Under the pieces are notes generated by a model. It was not told the DNA's origin. It made no database searches and worked only from the letters and a program-made list of their open reading frames with translations. This document shows, piece by piece, positions 53,458-63,875 of a stretch of DNA of 64,000 bases. The stretch's first letter is position 1; every line of letters begins with the position of its first letter. This DNA comes from Neptunomonas sp. (GTDB lineage: Bacteria; Pseudomonadota; Gammaproteobacteria; Pseudomonadales; Balneatricaceae): assembly GCF_016744175.1 (NCBI RefSeq), contig NZ_JADGEV010000008.1:25932-89931 (forward strand). The letters are read 5' to 3'. The position numbers and the translations under genes are program-made.

Positions 53458-54930
53458 TCAGTGTTCAATAGGCAGCTGTATATGAACCGTTGACCCAACA
53501 TTCAGGTCAGACGTTATCGCCATATGCCCTTGATGTTGTTCAGTTACGATGTAATAAGAAAACGATAATCGCTGTCCCGCATCAAAGTCTGCTTCAGGCG
53601 CTTTATTGCTAAAGAAAGGTTCAAATAAATACATTTGCTCTTCACTGCTCAAGCCTACGCCATTGTGTTGGACCTTAATCCATAAACTGTCATAACATTC
53701 TGCCAGAATAATTTTGATCGTAGGCTCATACACTATACCGGACTGGCTTGCTTCCATTTTTACTTCAAGCGCATTACACGCATGACGGAAAAGACCTAAA
53801 AAGACTTGTTGAAGCTCAGTAACATAACAAGGTGTTAACGGTAAGTTTTTTTCAAAGTTGCGCTCTAATGTCACCTTACTAAAGGGCAAGTTATCCGATA
53901 CAGAAATAACATCATTTGCCAGACTAATAGCGTTCTCCATTACATCAACAATATTTACTAATTGTTTCTTTTCATGACGACTACGAGCAAATGACAACAA
54001 ATTACTGATAATAGTGGAAACTTGCTCACCTTTATCTGACATGTCGTGAAGAATAGTGTTTAACTGCCTAGCTTGTTTATCTTCTGCATCGGTTTGAGTG
54101 TTAGCTTTATCCGCGAGTGTATGCTGAAAGCTTTTAAGGTCCATCAAAATAGCCTGTAGCGGCACGTTAATATCGTGCGCCATGGTAGAGGCAAGCTCTC
54201 CCATAAAGGACATCTTATCATTGTGAATCAGCATGTTTTCTGCGGATGTTTGCTTACTAACATCATCTACCAATATCACAACACCTGTGTCTGCCTGGCC
54301 TTGTAAAGGGTAAATCGTAATGTCGTAATGCGCGACACTTCTTAAACTTTGCTTTAAATGAATAGGCGTATTTTTTTCTATAACCTGCTGTATTTGTTCT
54401 GGTGCTATCGATACGGTGGGATAGGCCTCCCACAGGGTTTTACCTAACGCTTTTTCAGCAGGAATTCCTGATACATCTTCTACTTGCTTATTCCATTGTG
54501 TCACACGGCCCTCTTTATCTAGCCCTACTAACATCAAAGGCATGGACGCTAAGATATCCTTGATATAAGACTCTGAGGAACGTAACAGGTCACTAGTTAC
54601 AACATGCCCAGACACTTCATCTTCTAATAGTTGGTTGCTTTGTTGTAAGCGCTTGTTGGACTCATCAAGCGTAGCGGTTCGATCTTTCACACGCTGTTCA
54701 AGTTCTTTGCGAATTTCAGTTAGCTCAATATTTGCCTTATTAGCTCTGCGGCGTGCAAAGAATAAACTAACAGCAACGATAGACAGCAAAATAATCAGTG
54801 TCCCGCTGCTCCAGTTCGCCAAGATTTGCCAATTGGTTTTACCATGTTCATCTTTAAAGATGCCGGTAATACCAGCTTGAACCCAAGAAGACTGCATAAA
54901 AAACAACGTTAAAACCAAAAATCTTTTCAT
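53458..54930 (-). CDS. PAS-containing sensor kinase with degenerate ATP-binding boxes
   Basis: A 490-residue membrane protein: signal peptide (1-19), short periplasmic part, membrane segment 43-60, coiled coil 62-108, PAS domain about 125-225 (MLVGLDKEGRVTQWNKQV), then a dimerisation region GELASTMAHDINVPLQ with His252. The catalytic domain keeps an N-box Asn in FRHACNALE, but the G1 box reads VQHNGVGL (Asp replaced by His) and the G2 box reads GQRLSFSYYIV instead of GTGLGLS. It may be a variant kinase family or a sensor with weak activity. No response regulator is adjacent. Confidence 0.88.
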   Translation of the reverse strand: MKRFLVLTLFFMQSSWVQAGITGIFKDEHGKTNWQILANWSSGTLIILLSIVAVSLFFARRRANKANIELTEIRKELEQRVKDRTATLDESNKRLQQSNQLLEDEVSGHVVTSDLLRSSESYIKDILASMPLMLVGLDKEGRVTQWNKQVEDVSGIPAEKALGKTLWEAYPTVSIAPEQIQQVIEKNTPIHLKQSLRSVAHYDITIYPLQGQADTGVVILVDDVSKQTSAENMLIHNDKMSFMGELASTMAHDINVPLQAILMDLKSFQHTLADKANTQTDAEDKQARQLNTILHDMSDKGEQVSTIISNLLSFARSRHEKKQLVNIVDVMENAISLANDVISVSDNLPFSKVTLERNFEKNLPLTPCYVTELQQVFLGLFRHACNALEVKMEASQSGIVYEPTIKIILAECYDSLWIKVQHNGVGLSSEEQMYLFEPFFSNKAPEADFDAGQRLSFSYYIVTEQHQGHMAITSDLNVGSTVHIQLPIEH

Positions 54931-55201
54931 AGAAATCCAAATATAATCAAATATTTACAAAATACTCTTGAGAGCCCGTATATCATTAAAAGCCTAGCCT
55001 CATTCGCAAAGACTACTCGTATCATTCCTTAGAAACAACTAGACAAAAAAGTTTCATAAAGAAACCCAAATAAGTTAGCAGCGACTCGTGAAACAATCTC
55101 TGAACAGCGCTAGAAATACCAACCTCATTAGCTACAAACCACTCATTTGATTAATTTTCAGCAAAAAGAAGCAAAATAGTCGCTATTAATTGCGCTCTGA
55201 C

Positions 55202-55230
55202 TTGTCCCTAACGCCACATATCCATAGAAT
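55202..55230 (+). promoter_or_regulatory. Candidate sigma-70 promoter of proS
   Basis: TTGTCC (55202-55207) and TAGAAT (55225-55230), 17-bp spacer, about 42 bp before the proS start. The rest of the 341-bp gap 54931-55271 shows no gene. Confidence 0.45.
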
Positions 55231-55271
55231 AATGCGATTTTCAAGTGAACTTTGTAAAGGTCGATACTGCC

Positions 55272-56987
55272 ATGCGCGCAAGCCAATTTCTTATCGCAAC
55301 GCTAAAAGAAACTCCTTCTGATGCTGAAGTCATCAGCCATCAGCTGATGTTACGCGCAGGTATGATCAGAAGAGAAGCATCAGGCCTCTATTCGTGGTTG
55401 CCAATGGGTCTGCGTACGCTGCGCAAAGTTGAACGCATTGTCAGAGAAGAGATGGATAATGCCGGCGCCATGGAAGTGCTCATGCCAGCTATCCAACCGT
55501 CAGAACTCTGGGAGGAGTCCGGACGTTGGGAGCAATATGGCCCAGAATTATTACGTTTAAACGATCGCCACGGTCGTGCGTTCTGCGTAGGCCCTACCCA
55601 TGAAGAAGTTATCACCGATATAGTGCGTAACGAAATCAGAAGCTATAAACAATTACCTGCTAATTTTTATCAGATTCAAACCAAATTCCGTGATGAGATT
55701 CGCCCTCGCTTTGGTGTAATGCGTTCGCGCGAGTTCATCATGAAAGATGCATACTCTTTCCATTCTTCACGTGAGTCTTTAGAAGCCACCTATGACGTGA
55801 TGTATCAAGCTTATATCAATATCTTTACACGCTTAGGCCTTGATTTTCGCCCAGTGATTGCAGATAACGGCTCTATTGGTGGCAATGGTTCGCATGAGTT
55901 CCATGTACTTGCTTCGTCTGGCGAAGATGATATTGCCTTCTCTGATGGCAGTGATTACGCCGCTAACGTTGAAATGGCAGAAGCACTTGCACTAGGTGAA
56001 AGAGCCGCCCCAACAGCTGAGATGGCACTCTTTGATACCCCTAATGCAAAAACCATCAATGAGCTCGTTGAACAATTTAACCTGCCTATTGAGAAAACAG
56101 TTAAAACATTAGTCGTTGCTGCAGCAGAAGAATGCGAAGCCGATTTCGTAGCTCTATTGGTACGCGGTGACCATGACTTAAATGAAATAAAAGCAGAGAA
56201 ACAACCCGATGTAGCGGCACCACTTTGCTTTGCTACAGAAGAAGAAATTCTCAAAGTAATGGGCGCAGGCCCTGGTTCACTAGGGCCACTTAATCTAACT
56301 ATTCCATGCATCATTGATCGTAGTGTTGCCAACATGGCTGATTTTGCTGCCGGTGCCAACATCGAAGATAAGCACTACGCTAATATCAATTGGGAACGCG
56401 ACCTACCTACGCCAACTATTGCAGACCTACGCAATGTTAAAGAAGGCGATCCTAGCCCTTGCGGCCAAGGAACACTGCAAATTAAACGCGGTATTGAAGT
56501 AGGACATATTTTCCAGCTAGGCACGAAGTACTCTGAAGCGATGAGCGCCACTGTTCTTAATGAAAATGGTAAAGCAACCGTATTAGAAATGGGCTGTTAC
56601 GGTGTGGGAATAACACGTGTAGTTGCTGCGGCAATTGAACAAAATTATGATGACAATGGCATTATATGGCCAGCAAGCCTTGCTCCATTCCAAATTGCTT
56701 TAGTTCCATTGAACTACGACAAATCGGAGAAAGTTCGCACCGTAGCAGATGAAATTTACACGTCACTTAAAGCAGCAGGCATTGAAGTATTGTTAGACGA
56801 CCGTAAAGAGCGCCCTGGTGTGAAATTTGCCGATATGGAACTAATGGGCTTACCTCACCGACTAGTCATCTCTGATCGCGGTATTGAAGCCGGTGCTTAC
56901 GAATACAAAGGCCGTCGTGACAACGAAAAGCAAGATGCCTCAGCAGAAGGCATTATTGAGTTCTTAACGCAAAAAATCATAGACTAA
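55272..56987 (+). CDS. proS: Prolyl-tRNA synthetase
   Basis: Class II aminoacyl-tRNA synthetase charging tRNA-Pro, 571 residues, essentially the E. coli length (572). [20 protein letters not shown] begins at ATG 55272; the ORF starts nine codons upstream but the family start is here. Motif 2 region [25 protein letters not shown], an inserted editing (YbaK-like) domain about 230-390, [15 protein letters not shown], and the anticodon-binding domain from about 470 ([17 protein letters not shown]). Monocistronic. Confidence 0.98.
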   Translation: MRASQFLIATLKETPSDAEVISHQLMLRAGMIRREASGLYSWLPMGLRTLRKVERIVREEMDNAGAMEVLMPAIQPSELWEESGRWEQYGPELLRLNDRHGRAFCVGPTHEEVITDIVRNEIRSYKQLPANFYQIQTKFRDEIRPRFGVMRSREFIMKDAYSFHSSRESLEATYDVMYQAYINIFTRLGLDFRPVIADNGSIGGNGSHEFHVLASSGEDDIAFSDGSDYAANVEMAEALALGERAAPTAEMALFDTPNAKTINELVEQFNLPIEKTVKTLVVAAAEECEADFVALLVRGDHDLNEIKAEKQPDVAAPLCFATEEEILKVMGAGPGSLGPLNLTIPCIIDRSVANMADFAAGANIEDKHYANINWERDLPTPTIADLRNVKEGDPSPCGQGTLQIKRGIEVGHIFQLGTKYSEAMSATVLNENGKATVLEMGCYGVGITRVVAAAIEQNYDDNGIIWPASLAPFQIALVPLNYDKSEKVRTVADEIYTSLKAAGIEVLLDDRKERPGVKFADMELMGLPHRLVISDRGIEAGAYEYKGRRDNEKQDASAEGIIEFLTQKIID

Positions 56988-57003
56988 TACCTAGAGAAAA
57001 ATC

Positions 57004-57039
57004 AAAAAAGGCTGCCTCTTAATGTGAGCAGCCTTTTTT
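57004..57039. terminator. Bidirectional terminator
   Basis: AAAAAAGGCTGC and GCAGCCTTTTTT around a 12-base loop, between proS and the convergent acylphosphatase gene. Confidence 0.92.
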
Positions 57040-57061
57040 ATGCCTATGGTTTTTTATATCG

Positions 57062-57355
57062 CTAGCCTTCGCTTTCTTCATTTTGCATAACAAAACCGTT
57101 TAAGCCTTCATCATAGGGCAACGACTCAGATGTAACCTGCGCTACGCTAGCAAGTGCAGGGCCTATTTGTAGCCATGCTTCAACTTGACGAACCGCATTA
57201 CTTTCTCCGCAGAGCATCACTTCGACACGCCCATCAGAAAGATTCTTCACCCAGCCCGATAGGCCATGGGACAACGCCTGATCCATTGTAGATTTACGAA
57301 ACCAGACACCTTGAACCTTTCCAGTAACAAAAGCATTAACACATATTTTCGTCAC
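57062..57355 (-). CDS. acyP: Acylphosphatase
   Basis: A 97-residue acylphosphatase hydrolysing acyl phosphates. The signature GKVQGVWFRKSTMDQA carries the catalytic Arg, and GWVKNLSDGRVEVMLCG the catalytic Asn. Family length is about 90-100 residues. It is 32 bp downstream of the YihY gene on the same strand. Confidence 0.96.
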   Translation of the reverse strand: MTKICVNAFVTGKVQGVWFRKSTMDQALSHGLSGWVKNLSDGRVEVMLCGESNAVRQVEAWLQIGPALASVAQVTSESLPYDEGLNGFVMQNEESEG

Positions 57356-57387
57356 TTCTCACCTCTCTTACATTCCTGACCATAGCG

Positions 57388-58656
57388 CTACCGATTAACG
57401 ACTGACAAAACCTCTTTTGTAGCATTGCTCGCTTCAGATTTGCTATTTGAAAATAATCGATCCAGTGTAATATTAAGATCACGTTCCTGCATTTTTTTAA
57501 CATCATTCAAGCAACTGTCTAAATTATTCTCCCACGTCGCTTCACCACCACTAGCCTCCAATGGATCGGGTATCGGCCAAGGCAAAAGACGGCATAATTC
57601 ATTCAGGGTTATTGTGCTTAGCCCGCGTGACAGCAAATACTCACCTTGATCGGTACGTCTAATAAGATTTTGCGACATCAGCATCTGAACATATTCATCC
57701 CAACTGGATTGATCTAAGCCATTCACTTGCTGCAATAACTGATCATCACTCAACGCTTGCCCTACTTGCTGCCCTTCCCATAAGCGATGCAATACCCCTA
57801 CAACCGTATGCAAATGAGATTTTTCGCGAACTCTATCTCTGGATTGATAAACCGTTAATGCACGCGTCAGCTCACACCCCATCAAAATGATAAACCAAGA
57901 AATAAAGATCCAAACCAAAAATAAAGGAATCGCGGCGAAAGCCCCGTATATCAATTCATATGATGGGAACTGTGTTGCATAGAAAGCAAAACCACGCTTA
58001 GCGCTTTCAAACAGTATCGCCACTACAACCGCGCCGATAAAAGCATTTTTAAGGGGAACTTTGCAGTTAGGTACAGCAGCATAAAGCAACGTAAAGGCAG
58101 CAGCAGACATAACAATCGGCAACATAGTAAGCAATCTAGACTTACCAACAAGGTCAGTAGCATCTGATATCAAGGGTAACGATGCGATATAAGAGGAGAC
58201 TAATATTCCCAAGCCGATAAGAATCGGACCAAGACTTAAAATAGCCCAGTACAGCAAAAAGCTAGACATACCTTTTCGTTGATCTGACACTCGCCAAATG
58301 CGGTTAAATGCTACTTCAATATTGCGCATCATCATGATAGATGTCACAACAAGAAAACCAACACCAACGGCTGTAAGCTTTTGCGCCTGACTCGTAAAAT
58401 CTTTGAGGTAGTTTTGAATCTCCTCACCCGTTGTCGGCACAAAATTAGAAAAAACCCACCCTTGCACCTGCTCCCCCACTCCCTGAAAAGAAGGTATCGC
58501 TGCTAGCATAGCAAAGGACACAGTCATTAAGGGCACAACAGCAAACAGTGTTGTATATGTCAGTGCGGAGGCATTAATAACACCACCGTTTCCGAGAAAT
58601 TGGCGTAACAAATACCGTAGAAAACGTACTGCTGGATAATCCAGTAACCCACTCAT
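57388..58656 (-). CDS. YihY/BrkB family inner-membrane protein
   Basis: A 422-residue protein with an N-terminal YihY/UPF0761 domain of six membrane segments (to about residue 270; typical RYLLRQFLGNGGVINASALTYTTLF) and a C-terminal soluble region (about 270-422) with a winged-helix-like part. Often misnamed ribonuclease BN; function in the inner membrane unclear. In Pseudomonas aeruginosa the same family is next to the wrbA/arsC/DUF2069 genes, as here. Confidence 0.9.
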   Translation of the reverse strand: MSGLLDYPAVRFLRYLLRQFLGNGGVINASALTYTTLFAVVPLMTVSFAMLAAIPSFQGVGEQVQGWVFSNFVPTTGEEIQNYLKDFTSQAQKLTAVGVGFLVVTSIMMMRNIEVAFNRIWRVSDQRKGMSSFLLYWAILSLGPILIGLGILVSSYIASLPLISDATDLVGKSRLLTMLPIVMSAAAFTLLYAAVPNCKVPLKNAFIGAVVVAILFESAKRGFAFYATQFPSYELIYGAFAAIPLFLVWIFISWFIILMGCELTRALTVYQSRDRVREKSHLHTVVGVLHRLWEGQQVGQALSDDQLLQQVNGLDQSSWDEYVQMLMSQNLIRRTDQGEYLLSRGLSTITLNELCRLLPWPIPDPLEASGGEATWENNLDSCLNDVKKMQERDLNITLDRLFSNSKSEASNATKEVLSVVNR

Positions 58657-58776
58657 TTAACAATTCCTTGCAATAAAACTTTTATGATGAGCCTTTGTTG
58701 CGCCTTCCTAGACGTATACAATAACGGCTTTATCACTTTAATGGCTGTTTTATAACAGTTTGCACGGGAAATCAGA

Positions 58777-59127
58777 ATGAGCCAAGTGACAATCTATCAT
58801 AATCCACGTTGTTCAAAATCACGCCAGACACTAGAACTAATTAAAGAACAAGGTATCGAACCAGATATTCGCGAATATTTAAAAGAGGCCCCTTCTGCTG
58901 AAGAGCTGAACCAAGTGCTCGTATCACTTAATATCAGCGCTCGTGAATTGCTTCGTAAAAATGAGCAAGAATACAAAGATAACGACTTGAGTAACCCCGA
59001 CTTAAGCGATGCTCAAATCATCGAGGTAATGGTAGCTAACCCAAAATTAATTGAGCGCCCTATCGTACTCAAAAATGGACAAGCACGTATTGGGCGCCCG
59101 CCAGAATCTGTTTTGGAGATTTTATAA
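58777..59127 (+). CDS. arsC: ArsC/YfgD-like glutaredoxin-dependent reductase
   Basis: A 116-residue ArsC-family protein. YHNPRCSKSRQTLELIKEQG holds the catalytic Cys, followed by the IERPIVLKNGQARIGRP segment with the conserved cis-Pro and Arg residues. Arsenate reduction is the family's founding role, but members beside wrbA are often of uncertain function. Ends one base before the wrbA GTG. Confidence 0.92.
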   Translation: MSQVTIYHNPRCSKSRQTLELIKEQGIEPDIREYLKEAPSAEELNQVLVSLNISARELLRKNEQEYKDNDLSNPDLSDAQIIEVMVANPKLIERPIVLKNGQARIGRPPESVLEIL

Positions 59128-59736
<609 letters not shown>

Positions 59737-59750
59737 GCATAGGACCTTTG

Positions 59751-60146
59751 ATGGAAACCCTACGTAAAAAAGCACGCATTACACGCATAATCACCATCGC
59801 CAGCTATGTGGGATTAATGCTGTTATTTACCCTCTGGTATATGGTGATTCATCCGCTAGAAACGGGAAAGCCTTGGGTTATTTGGGCCGTTCATGTATTG
59901 CCATTAGCTGGCTTTATTCCTACGATTAAGTCAGGAAATCCGCGAAGTCATGCTTGGCTTTGTTTTGTACTACTGATCTATTTTATTGAAGCCGTTTTAG
60001 CAACAACAATGAGCATTGAAACGCGTACGTTTGGCATTATTTATACATTACTTGTTTCCACATTGTTTACTGCAGCAATGATGTATACCCGCTGGCAAAG
60101 CCAATACACTCGTTTATCTCGCGAATCAGCGCCGGCATCTAAATAG
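59751..60146 (+). CDS. DUF2069 membrane protein
   Basis: A 131-residue protein with four membrane segments. The segments LPLAGFIPTIKSGNPRSHAWLCFVLL and YFIEAVLATTMS match DUF2069. ATG 59751 has AGGA seven bases upstream; a longer reading frame beginning inside wrbA is not needed. Third gene of the arsC-wrbA-DUF2069 unit, also conserved in Pseudomonas. Confidence 0.9.
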   Translation: METLRKKARITRIITIASYVGLMLLFTLWYMVIHPLETGKPWVIWAVHVLPLAGFIPTIKSGNPRSHAWLCFVLLIYFIEAVLATTMSIETRTFGIIYTLLVSTLFTAAMMYTRWQSQYTRLSRESAPASK

Positions 60147-60147
60147 C

Positions 60148-61818
60148 ATGTTTGATCCCTCGAAAATTAGACGTGACTTTCCGATACTCTCTAGCAGGAT
60201 CAATGGGCAGCCATTGATCTACTTTGATAACGCAGCCACGACACAAAAGCCCCGTTGCGTTATTGATAGCATCTCTCGCTTTTATAAACTCACTAACAGT
60301 AATGTCCACCGGGGCTCACATACCCTTTCGAACCGTGCAACCAATGAGTTTGAAGCTGCGCGCTCAGAAGCCGCAAGCATAATCAATGCACCCCATTCTG
60401 AAGAGATAATCTGGACACGCGGAGCCACTGAAGCGGTTAATTTGATTGCACAATCCTATGCAGATTCAATACTACATCAAGACGATACCGTTTTAGTCTC
60501 GGTCATGGAGCACCATGCCAATATCGTTCCTTGGCAACAAATTGTTCAAAAAAAGGGGGCTAGTATTGTTGTTATCCCACTCACCCAAAGCGGCGAATTA
60601 GACCTAGTAGCGTACCAACAATTACTCACTCAGCATCGGCCTAAGATAGTTACCATCACACATGTTTCAAATGCTCTCGGTGTAATAAATCCAGTCGAAA
60701 AAATCACAAAAATGGCAAAATCAATAGGTGCGACTGTCGTTATAGATGGTGCACAAGCTATTGCGCATGAGCTGGTTGATGTACAGAGCATCGGTTGTGA
60801 TTTCTATTTTTTTTCGGGGCACAAGTGCTACGGCCCAACTGGCATTGGCGTACTCTGGGGGCGTAAAGCATTACTAGAACAGATGCCTCCCTGGCAGTGC
60901 GGTGGGGAGATGATTGAACGAGTCAGTTTTTCTGGTACCACCTTTAACCGCCTTCCCTTCAAATTTGAAGCGGGCACTCCCCCTATAGCTGATGCCATCG
61001 CGCTGTCTGAAGCGTTAAAGTATATCAAAAACCTTGATCGCGAAGCGGTTGCGGCACATGAGAAAGCCCTAAGAGAACTTGCCGTTCAGCATTGCCAAAA
61101 TATTGAAGGAATCTCTCTTTTAGCCATAGTCCCTAGTAATGTTGGCATTCTCTCTTTTACTGTTGAAGGGGTTCATAATCAGGATCTAGCCTCGTTATTA
61201 GATCAATCAGGTATTGCTGTGCGTAGTGGCCATCACTGCACCATGCCACTTATGGATTACTTAGGCTGCGATGGGACCGTCCGTGCTTCGTTTGCATTAT
61301 ATAATACCGAAGCAGAAGTAGCGCGCTTTGCTGAAGTACTGAAAAGCTGTGTATTAACACTCAAAGATAACGGTCATACACATACCGACGAAGTAAAAAC
61401 CATATTACCTTACTGTGAGACACAAGAGCTCCAAACGCTCGTTGAAAAACTCAGTGCGGCACCCAACTGGCAAGCAAGGTTTGACCTACTTCTAAACACT
61501 GGGAAATTGCTACCAACACTGCCGATGAATTACAAAGTTGATGAGTATAGAGTCGCTGGCTGCGAGTCTACTGTGTGGCTGATAGCAGAACAACAGCCGG
61601 ATCTTTCATGGATGTTTGCAATCGATTCAGATGCAAAACTGATGCGTGGAATTATTTACTTGATACTGTCAGCTGTTCAGCACCAAACGAGCGAGGCAAT
61701 CCAAGCACTACAAACAGATAAGCTATTGCGCTCATGTGGCTTAACGAGCTTTTTGAGCCCTTCACGGACTAACGGCATCCAATCCATTATCAATCAAGTA
61801 AAGCATCTGACGACATAA
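60148..61818 (+). CDS. Fusion of SufS cysteine desulfurase and SufE
   Basis: A 556-residue bifunctional protein. Residues 1 to about 405 are a SufS/CsdA PLP enzyme: HVSNALG, Lys226 in FSGHKCYGPTGIG and catalytic Cys364 in RSGHHCTMPLM, at the same numbers as E. coli SufS. After a linker, residues about 425-556 are a SufE/CsdE sulfur-acceptor domain with Cys472 in RVAGCESTVWL. The fusion would pass persulfide sulfur from one domain to the other for Fe-S cluster or related biosynthesis. Other suf genes are not in the window. Starts two bases after the DUF2069 gene. Confidence 0.95.
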   Translation: MFDPSKIRRDFPILSSRINGQPLIYFDNAATTQKPRCVIDSISRFYKLTNSNVHRGSHTLSNRATNEFEAARSEAASIINAPHSEEIIWTRGATEAVNLIAQSYADSILHQDDTVLVSVMEHHANIVPWQQIVQKKGASIVVIPLTQSGELDLVAYQQLLTQHRPKIVTITHVSNALGVINPVEKITKMAKSIGATVVIDGAQAIAHELVDVQSIGCDFYFFSGHKCYGPTGIGVLWGRKALLEQMPPWQCGGEMIERVSFSGTTFNRLPFKFEAGTPPIADAIALSEALKYIKNLDREAVAAHEKALRELAVQHCQNIEGISLLAIVPSNVGILSFTVEGVHNQDLASLLDQSGIAVRSGHHCTMPLMDYLGCDGTVRASFALYNTEAEVARFAEVLKSCVLTLKDNGHTHTDEVKTILPYCETQELQTLVEKLSAAPNWQARFDLLLNTGKLLPTLPMNYKVDEYRVAGCESTVWLIAEQQPDLSWMFAIDSDAKLMRGIIYLILSAVQHQTSEAIQALQTDKLLRSCGLTSFLSPSRTNGIQSIINQVKHLTT

Positions 61819-61977
61819 ACACAAGCCACCTCATTACCTCTCCTTTGTTTTCTAGCCCTTGATCTTTACCCAACAATCACAGAAGATCCTATATAATACT
61901 TCAAGCTATTAACGATAAAGAAGTTTAAAAAGAACAACTAAGCTTACCCCATACAATTTCAATAAAGCGACAGCATA

Positions 61978-62898
61978 ATGAACCTTAATGATGTAAGCCT
62001 TTTTATTCGCATTGTTGAAACCGGAAGCTTTACCTCTGCAGCAGAAAGCCTAGGTATTCAAAAGTCCACGATCAGCCGCCGTATTGCCCAACTCGAAGAC
62101 GAGTTAGGGGTTCGTTTACTACAAAGAACAACACGTAAACTAAAGCTCACTGACGATGGAGAAGAGCTGTTCGCTCGATGCCAACCGCTTATTAATGAAC
62201 TAGACACAGCAAAAGACCACCTATCCGCTACTCAGAATAATCCCCGAGGCCGACTGCGTATTACAATGCCATCTGATTTAGGCGTATTTATGATGAACGA
62301 AGTTGTTGGCACGTTCATGAAGCGTTACCCTCAGATAATGCTCGAAGTTGAACTAAGTACTCGGGTAATAGATTTAATAGAAGAAGGGATTGACCTCGCC
62401 ATTCGTGTCGGTGAACTAGCAGACTCAAGCCTTATTGCCAGACGCGTAGCCAGCGTATCGCGCGGACTTTATGCCTCGCCTACTTACCTAGCTAAACACG
62501 GCACCCCAAAAACACCGGATGATCTTCAAAATCATGAATGCTACGGGATATTAAAAGCAATTGAACACTGGGAATTTGATAACTGGGATGAGGCTGTTGA
62601 AGTCACTGGCCACTTAAAAGCAAACAGTATCAGCTTTATTCGGGAAATATTATTGCAGGATATGGGCATTGCAAGAATGCCACGTGTATTCTGTTGTAAT
62701 AGTGTTCAGCGTGGTGATCTTGTGGAAATACTTAGCGATTACTCCCCTCCGCCTATAGAGGTCAATGCACTCTACCCTAGTCGGAGGCATTTAAACCCTA
62801 AAGTGCGCCTGTTTATTGATCATATGATGGAAATGATTGGTGACCATCCATGGGCCAATGAGCACATGGTTACACCCATTTCAAATCATAGCCTTTAA
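61978..62898 (+). CDS. LysR family transcriptional regulator
   Basis: A 306-residue LysR protein of the same AaeR/PgrR-like group as the one at 52477: helix-turn-helix FTSAAESLGIQKSTISRRIA and effector domain with VIDLIEEGIDLAIRVGEL. No obvious target; genes on either side point away or are unrelated. No good Shine-Dalgarno. Confidence 0.92.
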   Translation: MNLNDVSLFIRIVETGSFTSAAESLGIQKSTISRRIAQLEDELGVRLLQRTTRKLKLTDDGEELFARCQPLINELDTAKDHLSATQNNPRGRLRITMPSDLGVFMMNEVVGTFMKRYPQIMLEVELSTRVIDLIEEGIDLAIRVGELADSSLIARRVASVSRGLYASPTYLAKHGTPKTPDDLQNHECYGILKAIEHWEFDNWDEAVEVTGHLKANSISFIREILLQDMGIARMPRVFCCNSVQRGDLVEILSDYSPPPIEVNALYPSRRHLNPKVRLFIDHMMEMIGDHPWANEHMVTPISNHSL

Positions 62899-62931
62899 TA
62901 AGCTAACTGATCGCTGACTTATAAGGCGCTA

Positions 62932-63777
62932 CTAAGCAACCGCTGGGCTCTCCAGTACTTGTCCAAGCACACCCATCCCAGATTGCATTGATGATTCTTT
63001 ATGATGAATGAGTAATGTAGGAATTGTGGCTATATCAGGATCCAGCGGCAAACATACCAAGCGTTCTTTATGCTGGCTCTGCTCAACCACAGCCTTAGGC
63101 ATTAAAGTCACTCCTAACCCAAAAGCAACACAACCGAGAATACCCTCAAGTGTTCCCATTTCCATAACTTCAAATAGACTGACATGCTGACGCAACCACC
63201 GTAACGCTCTCTCACGATACGCGCAGCCTTCACGAAAAACTATCAGCGTATCTGCTCGCTTCCCTTCACGGCTTTGAACAACAACCAACTCCTCCGTTGC
63301 TACAGTGCGAGTGATAAGGTCAGGGTGCGCAAAAGGCCCGGCAATAAAAGCACAATCAAGCTCATACATAAGAACACGATGGATAAGCTCTCGGCTTGTA
63401 TTTGCATTAATCTTTACATCAATGCTTGGATAAGCCTCATGTAAATTAAGCAATACTTGGGGCAAACGAATAGCCGCAAAACTTTCCATTGACCCTATGC
63501 GTATTTCCCCTCCCTGATCAAGACTCTGCTTAATAGCAAACTTAGCCTGCTTCTCCAAGTGCAGTATTTGTCTTGCGTATTCCAGCAATACCTTCCCTTC
63601 CGGTGTTAACGATAAGTTGCGCCCCTTTCTAAAAAAAAGATCGGCACCCGCCTCTGTTTCAAGGCGTTTAATACGTGTCGTCACATTAGACTGAACCGTA
63701 TGCAGCACTCTTGAGGCAGCAAGCACCCCACCCTCATCAACAACAGCGCAGAAGGTTAGCAATCCAAGAAATTCCAC
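62932..63777 (-). CDS. LysR family transcriptional regulator
   Basis: A 281-residue LysR protein: N-terminal winged helix (FCAVVDEGGVLAASRVLHTV, SNVTTRIKRLE) and effector-binding domain (IRIGSMESFAAIRLPQVLLN). I choose GTG 63777, seven bases after GGAGAT, instead of the ORF start 14 codons upstream. Divergent from the MFS gene at 63876, its likely target, with 98 bp between. Confidence 0.9.
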   Translation of the reverse strand: MEFLGLLTFCAVVDEGGVLAASRVLHTVQSNVTTRIKRLETEAGADLFFRKGRNLSLTPEGKVLLEYARQILHLEKQAKFAIKQSLDQGGEIRIGSMESFAAIRLPQVLLNLHEAYPSIDVKINANTSRELIHRVLMYELDCAFIAGPFAHPDLITRTVATEELVVVQSREGKRADTLIVFREGCAYRERALRWLRQHVSLFEVMEMGTLEGILGCVAFGLGVTLMPKAVVEQSQHKERLVCLPLDPDIATIPTLLIHHKESSMQSGMGVLGQVLESPAVA

Positions 63778-63875
63778 CTCATATCTCCAAATCAGAACTG
63801 TTCCTTCTAAAAATATCATTTGTTTTGATACTAATCACTATTTAACCTTACTAGAAATAATTCAGCGATGATTAT

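Noticed and set aside
57388..58656. Ribonuclease BN (rbn)
   Set aside because: The YihY family was once given this name, but it is a membrane protein family without nuclease motifs.
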